Assembly (NCBI GenBank): GCA_023548195.1
Contig: JAJHZJ010000335.1
Span: forward strand, 3,815,967-3,879,966
DNA: 64,000 nt
Origin: Bettongia penicillata ogilbyi
Taxonomy: Eukaryota; Chordata; Mammalia; Diprotodontia; Potoroidae
Reading direction: 5' to 3'
A program made the position numbers and the translations under genes. This document shows, one piece after another, positions 22,658-33,990 of the stretch (the stretch's first letter is position 1; each line of letters opens with the position of its first letter). The notes under the pieces were generated by a model, which did no database searches, was not told the DNA's origin, and saw only the letters and a list, made by a program, of their open reading frames with translations.

Positions 22658-23436
22658 CCATAATTTAAAAAGATGATGGATATTAGCCTATATTTGGCCA
22701 GAAACACATGATGATATTTCACTCAGCCTCCACTGGACTTGCTCCTAGAATCAGCAGATGCTAACACTAGAAAATATCTTAGAGACCTTTTAGTTCAAGA
22801 GTATGTTGCAGAAGCCTCAAACTGGCTAAGATGGGCCAATTGTTAAATTGTAAGAGTGAACACAGACACCTCAAAAATCAGCAAGTATGTGCTTGCTGTG
22901 TACTGTTTTGTGGTTTGTCTAGACTCTCAACCTAAGAAAATCATTGGGAAATGTTAATAATGCAGAATTAATTTAAGCATGTGTCATGCATATATTTTTT
23001 TTTTCAGAGAGTCAGTTGTTAAACATTTACAAGCACGTTACTACTCTGGTCCAAGTAATTGGTTTTCAAGATGAGGAAAGTGAAACCCACAGAAGTAAGG
23101 GACTTTTCCTAGTTCACATAGCTAGTTAGTAGCAGAATTTGTGACCAAATCCAGGCTAGCATTTTGTTTTGTGGTTTTTTTTTTTGCTTCCCAGGCCAGT
23201 ATTCTTTCATTCTTAATGAAAATCTAGCCTTTATGAATAATAGATAACAAAGATCTACTACCCTAATACTTCAATCCATCCTCATGTCTCCTGTCCCCTA
23301 GACTGCCTCTTCCAAGAAAAAGGCTCTGACACTTCACACAGATGAATAGGGTTCAAATCTGGATGATTATAACACCTAAAAGAGTACCTACCTATTCTTT
23401 TTGTGACTTTTTATGCCCTCACTCTAGACTGCTACT

Positions 23437-23504
23437 CCAGGTATAGCTATAAAACAAAGAATACCAGTGTCCAGGTATAGCTATAAAACAAAGAATACCA
23501 GTGT
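23437..23504 (+). repeat. Perfect 34-bp tandem duplication
   Basis: Two exact adjacent copies of a 34-bp unit (23437-23470 and 23471-23504) starting CCAGGTATAGC. No further copies. The perfect identity suggests a recent local duplication. Confidence 0.97.
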
Positions 23505-23534
23505 CTCATACCCACAATTTCCTTTGTTGCAGTG

Positions 23535-23760
23535 CTGATGGGCAGATAGATGGCTCAGTGGATAGAGTACTGAGTGTGAAGTCAGAAAGACCTGAGTTCA
23601 AATCCAACCTCAAACACTTACTGTGTTCCTCTAGACAATTCACTTAACCTCTGTTTGCCTTATTACGCTGGAGAAGAAAATGGCAAACCATTCCACTATC
23701 TTTGCCAAAAAAAATAAACAATACAGTCACAAAAGGTTGGACAAGTCTGGGTAACTGAAT
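23535..23760 (+). mobile_element. tRNA-type SINE
   Basis: Complete-looking element: GATGGCTCAGTGGATAGAGT near the head (tRNA-like part), AGACCTGAGTTCAAATCC (B-box-like), GAGAAGAAAATGGCAAACCA and a tail with the GTCACAAAAGGTTGGACAAG motif. Confidence 0.8.
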
Positions 23761-24684
23761 GAGGACTGCTGAACAGATATTTCATATTCACCTCAAATGT
23801 GTACTATTTAGGAAATGCACAAGTGCAAATATTTTGGCCAAACAGGCATGGATCTTTAGTCCATTCAGGTTTGAGATAAGTCTATCTGTGTCCAACTTCT
23901 CTGAAAAATAGTATAGTTGCAGAAAACATCTCTCCCTGAGGAACCTGAGAACTCTCGAACTCTTGAGGTAACTCCCAAGGCTGGAAATATTTTTTTATCA
24001 AGATCAGTATTTGATGATCTTTGCTCTGGGAAATTATCCCAATGGAGAAGAGGCAACCAAGTGCTTGAGGCTCTGTCTCAGCCTCATCTAGGCAAGCATA
24101 TGTTCTCATTGCCACATGGTACAGTGGGAGGCACCATTGTTGCTTGGGTAGGGAAAGGGGGAGAGGAATTCCTTCTTCCTCCTTCTGAAAGCCCAAGGGA
24201 AAGTTGACAAAGGGCCCTTCCCAAAAGAGGTTAGCCTGAAGAACTGAGGTGAAGTCTTACAGTTCTTAGAGTTCTTGCTGATGGGAGAGGAGCCTGCAAA
24301 AGAATTTATCGCCCACAATGCTCAGTCGTAAATACTCATTGACACAATTCTGTGATGTGGAATTATACGAGACCTAATCAGGAGTTTCTGAAGAATATCC
24401 ATTCTTCAAAAAGAGGTCAATAAATATGTCCATCCTCTTTCTGAAGAGGCCAATAAGTATGTTCATCTGAATGGAGTCAGAACATGGATTCTGATTCCAT
24501 AAGATTACCTTTGTTATAACATATGAAAGGGATTCCGCTATAAGACTCTCCATATTTCCATTTAGAAAAATATTTCCTGAAAAGCTGACACACTATATCC
24601 CATTACACTAGTCTAATGTTTTCTTATACATTTCAAAGCATTTTTACCCTCATTATTTAATTAGATTCTCAGAACAACTCTGTA

Positions 24685-24955
24685 AGGTGTTGTTCAGCCA
24701 TTTTTCAGTGTGCGACTGTTCATGACTTTCTTTAGGATTTTCTTAGCAAAGATACTGTAGTGGTTTGCCCTTTCCTTCTTTAGTTCATATTATAGATGAG
24801 AAAACTGTGGCAAACAGGATTAAGTGACTTGCCCAGGGTCACACAGTAAGTAAGCCTCTGAGATTGTGTTTGAACTCATGAAGATGAGTATTCCTGACTC
24901 CAAACCTGCCATTTTATCCTCTATGCCACTTATCTGGCCCTTACCCTGTAAGTCA
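24685..24955 (-). mobile_element. tRNA-type SINE, antisense
   Basis: Reverse copy of the family at 23535: TGTTCATGACTTTCTTTAGG near its left end, a GATTAAGTGACTTGCCCAGGG segment and a right end with TCTATGCCACTTATCTGGCC. Confidence 0.75.
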
Positions 24956-26239
24956 GTGGTTTCCAAACATCATGTAACATCCCTTATCCTGACATTTTAG
25001 CAATGATAACAACAACATGGTGCCTCATTCATATGTAATAAGAAATGCAAGAAATTTCTTAGCTAATATTTTACTCAAATAGAGTTTAAACTTAATAAAA
25101 TTGTATACTGTATATAATATAATCTTAAAAAATGAAAAGGGATATTTATTAATAAAAATCATTCACTTTTTCATTTATAATGTTTTCAAATGTTAAATAT
25201 TAATATTCTAATTAACATGACTAGAAATATTTTTCACTCCAAAGTTTCCCCAAACATATCATTGATGACATTGTAATTCACAGTCATTTTTCACTAATTG
25301 AACCATTTTTAGCCTTTCTAAAATATACACTGGTAAACCCCATCTCACACAAATAAGATATTTTGAAAGCCAACAAAACTTGTCTCATTTTTTTAAGTAG
25401 AGAATTCTCTATCCACCCATAACCAAAACATAAGAAGATTTCAGGCTCAAATGTTCGTTTCAAGAAGTAATCATAAGAAACTTCCCTAATTTTTTTTATA
25501 TAAATTCAGTCTTATCTTTCTGGTTTGGAATATAAACTTGACAACCTTGGATTGTCAGTTTTTCTAAATATATATATACTCAATATGCAAATTTCACAGG
25601 ACATTTTGTTGAAAATTAGAGTGATTTCTATTTTGTTGTTACTAAGGAAAGGGACCATTTCTTTTTCTTTCATACAAATAGCCTTGACTTTAATGCAAGA
25701 AAGCTGGCATATACTTTGTATACATATCATTACACAATTTTGCAAAGTTTTTCTTTTCATGGAACTCTTTGATTACTCTTATAGCAACTTTCAAAACTGC
25801 GTATATAACTCATTTCTCAGTATGAATGATTATCTATGAAGAAGAATCATATTTTAGTTGGTAAAGACCTTCATTTCTTCCTGATATCACTTGAACTCAT
25901 CAATACAAAGTCCATTTCAGTTCTCCTATATTACACCATTTTGATTCTCAAATCCACCAATTATATTAAAATTTTCTCTTTATGTAACATTGCCATCAGT
26001 GGGTTTACAAAATAATAAATTTTCCTGAACAGCCTATATTCAAGCAGGCAGTGAGGAGAAAGTGTATGGGCAACCTTCTATTTCCCAAAGCAATTGTCCC
26101 TTCCACACTGTGAGGGTTAAGGACCTGTCACTACAGTAATCTGGAAAATCCACATAAAAATTTTTGATCCTCACTTCATACAAAGAAAATGTATGAATTT
26201 TTTTTCTTTTATGGGGTGTTTTCAGTACCTTATTGTAAA

Positions 26240-26410
26240 ACTTGGGTTTATAATATATAATATTATATACATATATATATACACATATACATATGCAATA
26301 CATACATATTTATATGCATATATAAATGTACAGAAGTATTCATAGGTATATATGTGTGCACATATATACATATATGCTTGTCTATGAATATAAAATATAT
26401 ACATATATTT
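26240..26410. repeat. AT-rich (TA/TACA)n tract
   Basis: Imperfect ATATAC/TATACA simple sequence; the frames across it are rich in Tyr, Ile, His and Met because of composition only. Confidence 0.9.
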
Positions 26411-26844
26411 TTAATTTAAAGTTTGTAAATCACTTTGCATATATTTTCTCATTTTATTGTGTAGGCAAAAGGAAGCCAGAAATAGAGTATGGTCCTGGTG
26501 TAGCCAGGAGAAGCAGGAAATAAAATGCTAGACCTGACCCACAAAGACCTGACTGAATCCTGATGCTGACTCCTTCTAGTTGTTTGGTAAACCATTTCAC
26601 AAACAGCCTCCATGGAAATCACATCCTCTGGGAACTTAATAAGGAATCGTTTGGTTTATTCATTCTTTTCCTGGTGTCTAAGGTAATCAAGGAATATATC
26701 CTGATATTTCTTCATAAATTGCTAAAATTGTTGTCTCTCTCATTAATCAACTATTTAGGTTTGAGCCCCCTCTCCTATTCATTAGGTATTACTTACTGAA
26801 ATAAAGCAGCCTTTTCCCATAATTTTCCTTTTCATATATGGCTT

Positions 26845-26848
<4 letters not shown>

Positions 26849-26877
<29 letters not shown>

Positions 26878-26935
26878 CTCTGTCTCTGTCTCTCTCATTC
26901 TGTCTCTGTCTCTCTGTCTCTCTTTGTCTCTCTCT

Positions 26936-26970
<35 letters not shown>
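26849..26970. repeat. Compound (TG)n-(TCTG/TC)n-(CA)n microsatellite
   Basis: TG run, then CTGT/CTCT-rich middle, then CA run. The TG and CA arms are inverted complements and could fold into a hairpin. Confidence 0.93.
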
Positions 26971-26972
<2 letters not shown>

Positions 26973-27239
26973 ACTTGCTCACTTACCTCAAACCCCTATA
27001 GCAACCTTGGCACAGTGCATAGAAACCCAGTCACAGAACAAAAAAGACATGAGTTCAGTCCCTCCTCAATATAAATTGACTGTGACCATAGGCAAGTCTT
27101 TAATCCCCCTGAGGATCAGAAAAAGTGTTAACTTTCACTGGTAGAAGGAGTCTTCTCTTCTGAGAATTTCCTATACCAATGAAATGCTAGGTCCAGCTCC
27201 TATCTTTTTAAATGGTATTTTTCCCAATTACATGTAAAG

Positions 27240-28190
27240 ACAATTTTAGCATTCATTTTTTAAAAAATTTGAATTTCAAATTTTCTCCCTTTCTCCTTCA
27301 CTTTTCCCCTCCCTAAGATAGTAAGTAATTTGATATAGATTATACATGTGCAATCATATAAAACATATTTCCATATTAGTCATGCTGTGAAAGAAAAAAC
27401 AGACCAAAAGAAAAAAACATGGGAAAAAAGTAAAAAATAATATGCTCCAATCTGCATTCAGAAACCACTAGTTTTTCTGTGGAGGTGGAGAGCATTTTTC
27501 ATTGTTTTGCTGAGAATAGCTAAGTCATTCACATCTGATCATCATACAATATTGCTGTTACTGTATACGATGTTCTACTGTTTTTACTCCCTTTACTTAG
27601 CATCGATTCATGTAAATCTTTTCTGATTTTTCTGAAATTTGCTTGCTCATCATTTATTATAACACAACAGTATTCCATTACATTTCTATACTACAGCTTG
27701 TTCAGCCATTGCCCAACTGATGGGCACTCCCTCAATTTCCAATTCTTTGCCACAACAAAAAGAGCTGTTATAAATATTTTTGTACAAAAAATGTCATTTT
27801 TCCTTTTATATTGAATATTCTGGAAAGCAAATTGGAATTACACCCAAAAGGCAATCCAACTGTGTCTCCCTTTTGATCCAGCAATAACACTACTAGGTCT
27901 ATATCCCAAAGAGATTAAAGGAAGGGAAGGAGGGGAAAAATTTGAAACTCAAGATTTCACCAAAAAATGAATATTGAAAACTCTCTTTGCAAGTAATTGT
28001 AAAAAAAACAATATACTATTAAGAAAAAAACTAAGATAAAACAGAATGGTTGGATCAATTCACAACTCCACCAACACAGCATTAGTGTCCCAATTTTCCC
28101 ACATTCCCTCCAACATGTACCATTTTCCTTTTCTGTGATATTAGCCAATCTGACAGGTATCAGGTGGTACCTCAGAGTTGTTTTAATTTC
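27240..28190 (-). mobile_element. L1 3' region, antisense, with a sense L1 3' piece inside
   Basis: The outer parts read as an antisense mammalian L1 3' region: TTGTTCAGCCATTGCCCAAC, TGATGGGCACTCCCTCAATT, and at the right a CAATCTGACAGGTATCAGGTGG segment. Between about 27830 and 28025 the sequence switches to sense L1: TTTTGATCCAGCAATAACAC, TACTAGGTCTATATCCCAAA, then a 3' tail with AATGAATATTGAAAACTC. This is either a second L1 fragment inserted into the first or the product of 5' inversion during retrotransposition. Confidence 0.7.
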
Positions 28191-28764
28191 CCAGCCCCTA
28201 TTTTAACTTCCTGAGCTTAAAGAAACATTAAAATTTCTATCTGTACAATTTGTTAACACTGCAGGAAACAAAACATACATATTATTATTTGTAATGTATC
28301 AGTGATGAGGGCCAAAGTAATCTGTAACTTTTCAATTCTGGAAACATGCTACCAACATTTGGTTCTCTCAAAAATTCTTTTTGTGCTTCTTTTCAAGCCT
28401 TACCTTGCAAAGAAACATAAAGAGAATTCTTGAGAAGAGTTAAATTCATTCTTCTCAGGAAATAAATTCTCTTGGTCTTTCCTTTCTGTTCCCTTGTGGT
28501 TTCCCTCAAACCATCATAGTTTCTCCAGATTTACAGTCAAGCTGTGTGTCTCAAAATTCCATTAAACATGCCCTAACAGTCCCATAAGTCTCTATGGCAG
28601 AGACTATTGAAACTGCTTTCCATTTAAAATCACTGGGTTCGAGTAATCCAGGGGTTCTTAACATGTGGTCCATGAATTTTTTAAAAATATTTTCCTATTT
28701 CAATGTAATTGGTTTCCTTTGTTATCCTGTGAATTGTATTTCTTCATTTAAAAACATTCAAGTA

Positions 28765-28860
28765 CACTTGACACTTACTACATGTGTGACCTTGGGCAAG
28801 TCACTTAACCCCAATTGCCTTGCCTCTTCCCTCCAAAAAAAAAACCAGAAGAGGTCCATA
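28765..28860 (+). mobile_element. SINE tail fragment
   Basis: Contains TGTGTGACCTTGGGCAAGTC, ACTTAACCCCAATTGCC and then an A-rich tract; the 3' part of a tRNA-type marsupial SINE. Confidence 0.65.
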
Positions 28861-29089
28861 GGCTTTACCAAAGTACATAAGAGGTCATGTTACAAAAAAA
28901 GATTAGGAAGACTTGAGACTCTCCAAGGTACCTTTTCCTCACTCTCCAAATGGTCAAGAATTTAGAGTGTCCAGTGAAGATTGTGTGCTGTCACCACTCA
29001 TTTATGACTAAAGGCAAACATCTACTATATTTTCTCCAAGTGTTTGTATGAGAATGCAAATGGTTCCCGACAGAAGGCATGGATTCCTT

Positions 29090-29990
29090 ATTTGATTAAT
29101 TGGACCAAAGGGTCCTTAACCTCTAAATTTTAATTTAATCTACTGGGGAAAGTCCCCCAATAGGAGACACTGAGAAGCTTCAGGGACCTCAATTCCCTGA
29201 TTCAGTTTTCCATCAGATAAACTCTGGCCTTCTCAGTTTAGAAAGTTCTTCCCAAGCATCCTGTTGACTGGTGAGTTACAGAACAAGATGTACTGAAATT
29301 TGCATCACTAGCTCCCCTTCACTCCTTAGCTTTGATCTCAGAGAAGAGGAGAAATTGTCTTGGCTGAATCCACATACTGAGGTGGACACTTACTTTCTCA
29401 CTATTCTATTTTTAGCTGTCACCCCCCGAGAATCATGGTAAACCTCTCTGCCACTCGCTAAGAAAAAGAGGAAGTCTACTTTCAACTGAACCTCTCTCAG
29501 GTAATGTGGTTCATAAGAAGATTGGGGAGGGGTGATAGCATCAGCTATTTCTTAAGACCCTTCGTTCCCAAGAAACTATATTACTTGACAATATTTTTTT
29601 TTATTTTTACTTCATTTTTGTTGCGTGGACAGTTATGGGGGGGAATGTTTGATGATTGAAAAAAATAAACATTTGATTTTTTTAAAAAAGATCTTTCCTC
29701 TAAGAAAATCACTGCACTTGACCAGGTGTTCTCAGATCATACATTCCTGGGAAGGATAGAAAAAGGGAAGGGAAAAATCCATATGGTTAAGTCATTTGAT
29801 TCTAGGAAGGTGCAAAGATTAACTCCCATTCCATGTCTCTGACTAGAAACAATAACCAATGAGATTAATTAAAGCCTTTCTTTCTAATTCTTGGCTTGTT
29901 AATGACAATAGCCAGTCATAAGATCCTGGTTCTCTATGAATTTAATTTTAAGTCTTCCTGACATCTCAGTAAGATTTCCCTAGTTCCTGT
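29090..29990 (-). repeat. Inverted, diverged copy of the tandem units' upstream block
   Basis: Read in reverse complement this stretch follows the same order as 3900-4470, 12410-12940 and 21830-22360 of the tandem units. Anchors are the segment with CTACTGGGGAAAG (29140s), GACCTCAATTCCCTGATT (29180s), the CTGAGGTGG...TTTTTAGCTG segment (29380-29420), CTCTCTGCCACTCGCTAA (29440s) and a diverged tail to about 29770. It lies 3.1-4.0 kb upstream of the plus-strand OR at 33052, much the same distance as in the tandem copies. It is the best evidence that the 33052 gene and its upstream DNA were duplicated and inverted together. Confidence 0.75.
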
Positions 29991-32900
29991 TTATTGTCAT
30001 ATGTTATAGGAAAGAGGTTCTGAGAACTGTCCTGTGATTGTTGCTGCATGTAAGATTTTAGATATTATGTGTCTTAGTGGCAACTCATCTGCAATTTGAG
30101 GTAGAAGTTCTGGGTTAGAATTTTGTCTCTGCAATTTACTAACTCTGTAACCTTGGACTTTCACTTCTCTGGGCAGTTTCCTCAGTAAAGTATGAGTTCC
30201 CAGAGGGTAAGAACTGTTTTCTCCTTGCTCTATATTCCTGGTGCCTAACATAACAATATCTTGAACACAACAGGTACTTTGTTGTGGAATCAAATTGAAC
30301 TTAGGAAATGAGCGGGTTGGACTATATATTCCCTACTAGTTCAGATTATTTATATTTTACAGATGTTAAGAGGGTCACAGATTCAGCCTTAGACACCTCA
30401 TTTACTTTTTCCAAATTTCCTGATTGCTCCTTAAGTGAAAATGTGAGATGAGGTATTGTGGAGCTGCCCTTTCTCTACCCGTGATTCCCGTGATTCAGAG
30501 AAGGTAGAGAATGTGGAGTGAGACTAAAAATTCAGATCTTCCTGTGCCTGGTCCTCTGAGTCACCCATATTCATTGTTTCTCCCTTTTTGTGTGCTCTTG
30601 GCTTTTCTGGGCTCCGATTGGAATGTGTGGGATCTCATTTGTGTTAAGAGACCAACTGGGATAGAGGATGTAATTAAAGGTTCAATGTAAGTCTTCTTAA
30701 AAATATAGAAAATGGATTCTTCATGATGTGTGTGTGTGCATCTTGAACCCCTTGGGCAGTCTAGTGAAGTCTATAGAACACTTCTCAGAATGTTTTTTAA
30801 ATTCATAAGATTATTATTAAAATAAAATACATAGGATTGTATTATATTGAAATGCAGTTACCAAACATTTTTAAAAGTTGATAGATCCCAGGTTTGAAAG
30901 ACCTAATTTGAAGTAATCCAAAAGAAAGATAATCAACCTTGGCAGGCAGTTGGGATGGTTGTCCATTATCATGGGTCTTTAAACAGAGACTTGTCAGGCA
31001 CCATTTAATAAGGATTCTTCTTCAGGTATGGGTTGGCCTAAATAGCCGCTGTGCTCCCTTGTAACTCTCCAATTCTGTGCTTCTGAGAGGCAGCTCCAGA
31101 ATAACACTGTTTATAAGTTTACAGGTCTTGTATTCAACTACTGGCACTGTGGCTTCTTCTCTCTGCCTTTCACCTTTCTGTGTATCCCAGAACTTAGCAC
31201 AATGCCTAGGCCCTAGTGAGTGCTTAAATGCTTACTGACTGACCTCTCTGGACCTTAGGCTCCTCATGTTTGGTAATGTCCCCTATAACTCTAAAGCTTA
31301 GTAGCCATAAGAGGGGCAAATCTTCTTGACTCTGAGAAATAGCTGAGACCAGTAACAGTTAATACTTGATTGAGTATCACAAGGAAGAAAATAACTCTAA
31401 TTTCCAGATACTCAAGGAGTCAGAAGATACACCAGGTGAAATAGACCATGCTGCTTCTTGGGTAGCTTATTAAGAAAAGTGGAGCAAGCTGAGTGCCCAG
31501 ATTTAAGGTTGACCCTTCATTGCCTTAATCACTTTATTTCTTTCAGGTGTTTTTCATGGTCAACACCCAGGAGGTTTTTCTCACTGGGGCTTTGGAAATT
31601 GGCAGAGAAATCAGGGCAGTTTTCAAAAAAAGATCTATTAATATATAGTTGTATTGTGTGACCATGTCTCTTCAGCTCTGGAAGTAAATTAATCACCAAG
31701 CATTTATTAAGCACCTACTAGGAGTTTAATTTGTTGTTTTGTTTCTGTTTTAACTTCCCCAAGAATTCCGTTTCACCAGTAATATGTTTCTGGCAAAATG
31801 CACTTGTTGAGGTATTTGTTTATCTATCTATCATCTTTGCTCTGTAAGAGCAAAGAGGGTTTTGGCTCTGAATAAACCTAGGGGTTCTATGACCTTGAGG
31901 AGATTGAGAAAAAGTGACATTTTTCTAAGACCTCCTTGTACACATGGTAACTGAAGTGCTTTGGATAGAGTTCTATGTGGATGTGATTTATCCCAAATTC
32001 CATAATAAAAGAGGTCCTACTATTTATACTACAACAACAACATCATAATGAAAAACTACTTTGAAAGACTTGAGAACTCTGATCCATGCAATATCAAACC
32101 ATGATTCCAGGGAAATGACGATGAAGCATGCTCCCTACTTCCTACCACAGAGGTGATGGACTCAATATGCAGAATAAGGTATTGGACATGGCCAATATGA
32201 CTACGTTTAAGCATGAAAATTTGCTACAAGAAATTCATTTTTATTTTTAATTGTTCAATTGGGGAGAGGGTTAAAGGGAGAAAAAATAAAATCCTCTTAA
32301 TGGAAGTGTTTTATGTCGACATATACATATATGTGTATGTATAATCCTCCAGAAGTTCCTTGAGGGCAAGAACTATCTTTTGTTTCTTTCTCTTTAGTGC
32401 TTAGTATGATGTATTATAATGTATTATACATAGTAGGTCCTTAGTGAATACTTTTTGAGTTGAATTCTTTGGGCCTCAGTTCTGTTGGTCATAAAATAAG
32501 GGATTGAATTAATTGGTCTCTAAGGTGACTTCCAAATGCTCTGTTTCTATAACAATGGCAATTAACTGATCCCAAAGACTGGATTTCTTCATTTGTACCA
32601 TTTCACAGGATCCTCTCCTAGCAAACTGTCTGTGCTTTGTGGCTACCAGAGGACACTAGTTTCATCAAAAGGAGCAGGAGATGAGAGTTAAAAGTCATAG
32701 ACTGAGGTGCATTAAGAACCCCAAGTTCTACAGCTCTGGCTAATTCCCCTTCATTTCTTATTCTCTTGGATCTTCCTGACCAACCCCTATCTCAACGATG
32801 AGACTGCTTTTGGATCTGAAACAGGAACTCCATCTGACCCTATTTTGTTAATGATCTTAAGTTGGCTTGGTTTGTAATTATCACCTGATGAATTTGCCTT

Positions 32901-33051
32901 TGCCCTTACCCTGTTGACCATAGTGTGTATATGTGTGTGTGTGTTTGTGTGTATATAATATGTGAGATTGCCACTGACCACCATTCTGATTTAAGGCTTG
33001 GGATTAGTGAGTAATAAGTCTTAAAGAACTCTTGACCCCTGACCAGAAATC
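29991..33051. other. 5' flank of the plus-strand OR; repeats, no gene
   Basis: Holds SINE/L2-like tails (30100-30290, 31140-31240), an L3 tail (30905-31085), an antisense L2 tail (31690-31735), an L2-like tail at 32345-32465 and a short TG tract at 32925-32955. The ACTCTTGACC...CCAGAAATC stretch directly before the ATG at 33052 resembles the tandem genes' pre-ATG sequence. No coding sequence seen. Confidence 0.65.
30905..31085 (+). mobile_element. L3 (CR1-clade) 3' end
   Basis: Contains TCTTCTTCAGGTATGGGTTG, GCCTAAATAGCCGCTGTG and CTCCAATTCTGTGCTTCTG, the standard 3' end of an L3 element. Confidence 0.7.
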
Positions 33052-33990
33052 ATGGTACAGACCAGCAATGTGACAGAATTCATTTTTCTAGGACTCTTTC
33101 CCAAACAAGAAGTTCAGAGAATTTGCTTTGTAGTGTTCCTGCTCATGTATGTGGCTATAGTGCTGGGGAATTCCCTCATAGTGTTAACCATCAAAGCCAG
33201 CAAAAGTCTTGCTTCCCCTATGTATTTCTTCCTCAGTCATCTCTCTCTTGTGGAGATATGTTATTCCTCCACTACATCCCCTAAACTCATTGTGGATTTA
33301 CTTGCTGAAAGGAAAACCATCTCCTTAGAGGGCTGTATCACACAACTATTCTTTATTCATTTCTTTGGTGGTATCGAGATCTTCCTACTCACAGTGATGG
33401 CCTATGACAGGTATATGGCCATATGCAAACCTCTACATTATATGACAGTCATGAACCAGCAGACGTGTGGCCTTCTATTGGGGCTGGCCTGGATAGGTGG
33501 CTTCCTGCACTCAATCACCCAAATTCTTCTCATGTTCCGTTTACCCTTCTGTGGTCCCAATGTGATTGACCACTATTTCTGTGACCTACTCCCTCTGCTG
33601 GAACTTGCCTGCACTGACACATACTTAATAGGCCAACTCATTGTGGTTAATGGTGGAAGCCTTTCACTGATCAGTTTTGGCATTCTCCTTACCTCTTATA
33701 TTGTCATCTTGGTACACCTCAGGGGGTACAGCAAGAAGGGACGCCAAAAGGCCCTCTCTACCTGTGCCTCACACATCACTGTGGTTATCTTATTCTTTGG
33801 GCCCTGCATCTTCATCTATATGCGACCCTCCACCACGTTTACTGGTGACAAAATGGTGGCCATATTCTACACAGTGATCACTCCACTTCTGAACCCAATA
33901 ATCTACTCCTTGAGAAATGCTGAAGTGAAGAATTCCTTGAGGAAGCTGTGGGTCAGGGCACTGAAGCAAGATGAAAAATGGACGGGATGA
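33052..33990 (+). CDS. Olfactory receptor, family 4 (OR4X-like), inverted and diverged paralogue
   Basis: Intact 312-residue single-exon OR on the opposite strand to the other three genes. It begins MVQTSNVTEFIF, nearly the same as the tandem copies, and keeps NVT at 6-8, GN at 39-40, PMYFFLS at 56-62, MAYDRYMAIC at 116-125, KALSTCASH in TM6 and NPIIYSLRN in TM7. It is clearly related to the tandem pair along its whole length but with many substitutions, so it is an older duplicate. The C-terminus is three residues longer, ending KWTG. A degraded inverted copy of the tandem units' upstream block lies at about 29090-29990, supporting inversion of gene plus 5' flank together. Assignment to OR4 is firm; subfamily X is tentative. 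Confidence 0.95.
   Translation: MVQTSNVTEFIFLGLFPKQEVQRICFVVFLLMYVAIVLGNSLIVLTIKASKSLASPMYFFLSHLSLVEICYSSTTSPKLIVDLLAERKTISLEGCITQLFFIHFFGGIEIFLLTVMAYDRYMAICKPLHYMTVMNQQTCGLLLGLAWIGGFLHSITQILLMFRLPFCGPNVIDHYFCDLLPLLELACTDTYLIGQLIVVNGGSLSLISFGILLTSYIVILVHLRGYSKKGRQKALSTCASHITVVILFFGPCIFIYMRPSTTFTGDKMVAIFYTVITPLLNPIIYSLRNAEVKNSLRKLWVRALKQDEKWTG

Larger units (their letters stand above)
18090..22950 (+). repeat. Tandem segmental duplication, unit 3 (partial, 5' flank only)
   Basis: Third copy, aligning with 1 to about 5085 and 8492 to about 13560. It includes the L3 tail, the inverted L3 piece, the L2 tail, the conserved block at 21960-22360 and a GA microsatellite. Homology stops near 22950, just before the point where units 1 and 2 continue towards their GGGAA arrays. 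This edge is the right breakpoint of the tandem array; no OR gene follows on this side. Confidence 0.88.
22951..27235. other. Intergenic, AT-rich, no gene seen
   Basis: Between the tandem array and the L1 fragments I see two SINEs, the 34-bp duplication, a MIR-like remnant near 23010-23150, an AT/TATACA-rich tract at 26240-26410 and a TG/CT/CA microsatellite at 26849-26970. The open frames at 25512-25839 are short and resemble no family I know. Confidence 0.7.

Noticed and set aside
25512..25839. Overlapping open frames of 82 and 104 codons on opposite strands
   Set aside because: Short, AT-rich, without similarity to any family I know, and not conserved elsewhere in the window.
24953..26040. 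CAGTGGTTTCCAAAC at 24953 resembles the terminal inverted repeat of hAT/Charlie DNA transposons, followed by AT-rich DNA with short open frames
   Set aside because: I could not find a matching inverted end or transposase-like protein, so the resemblance may be chance.
29523..29541. TGGGGAGGGGTGATAGCAT occurs exactly here and at 5474-5492 and 13923-13941, in the same orientation
   Set aside because: The neighbouring homology at 29 kb is in the inverted orientation, and no flanking similarity extends this match on the plus strand. Probably a short shared purine-rich word or repeat remnant.
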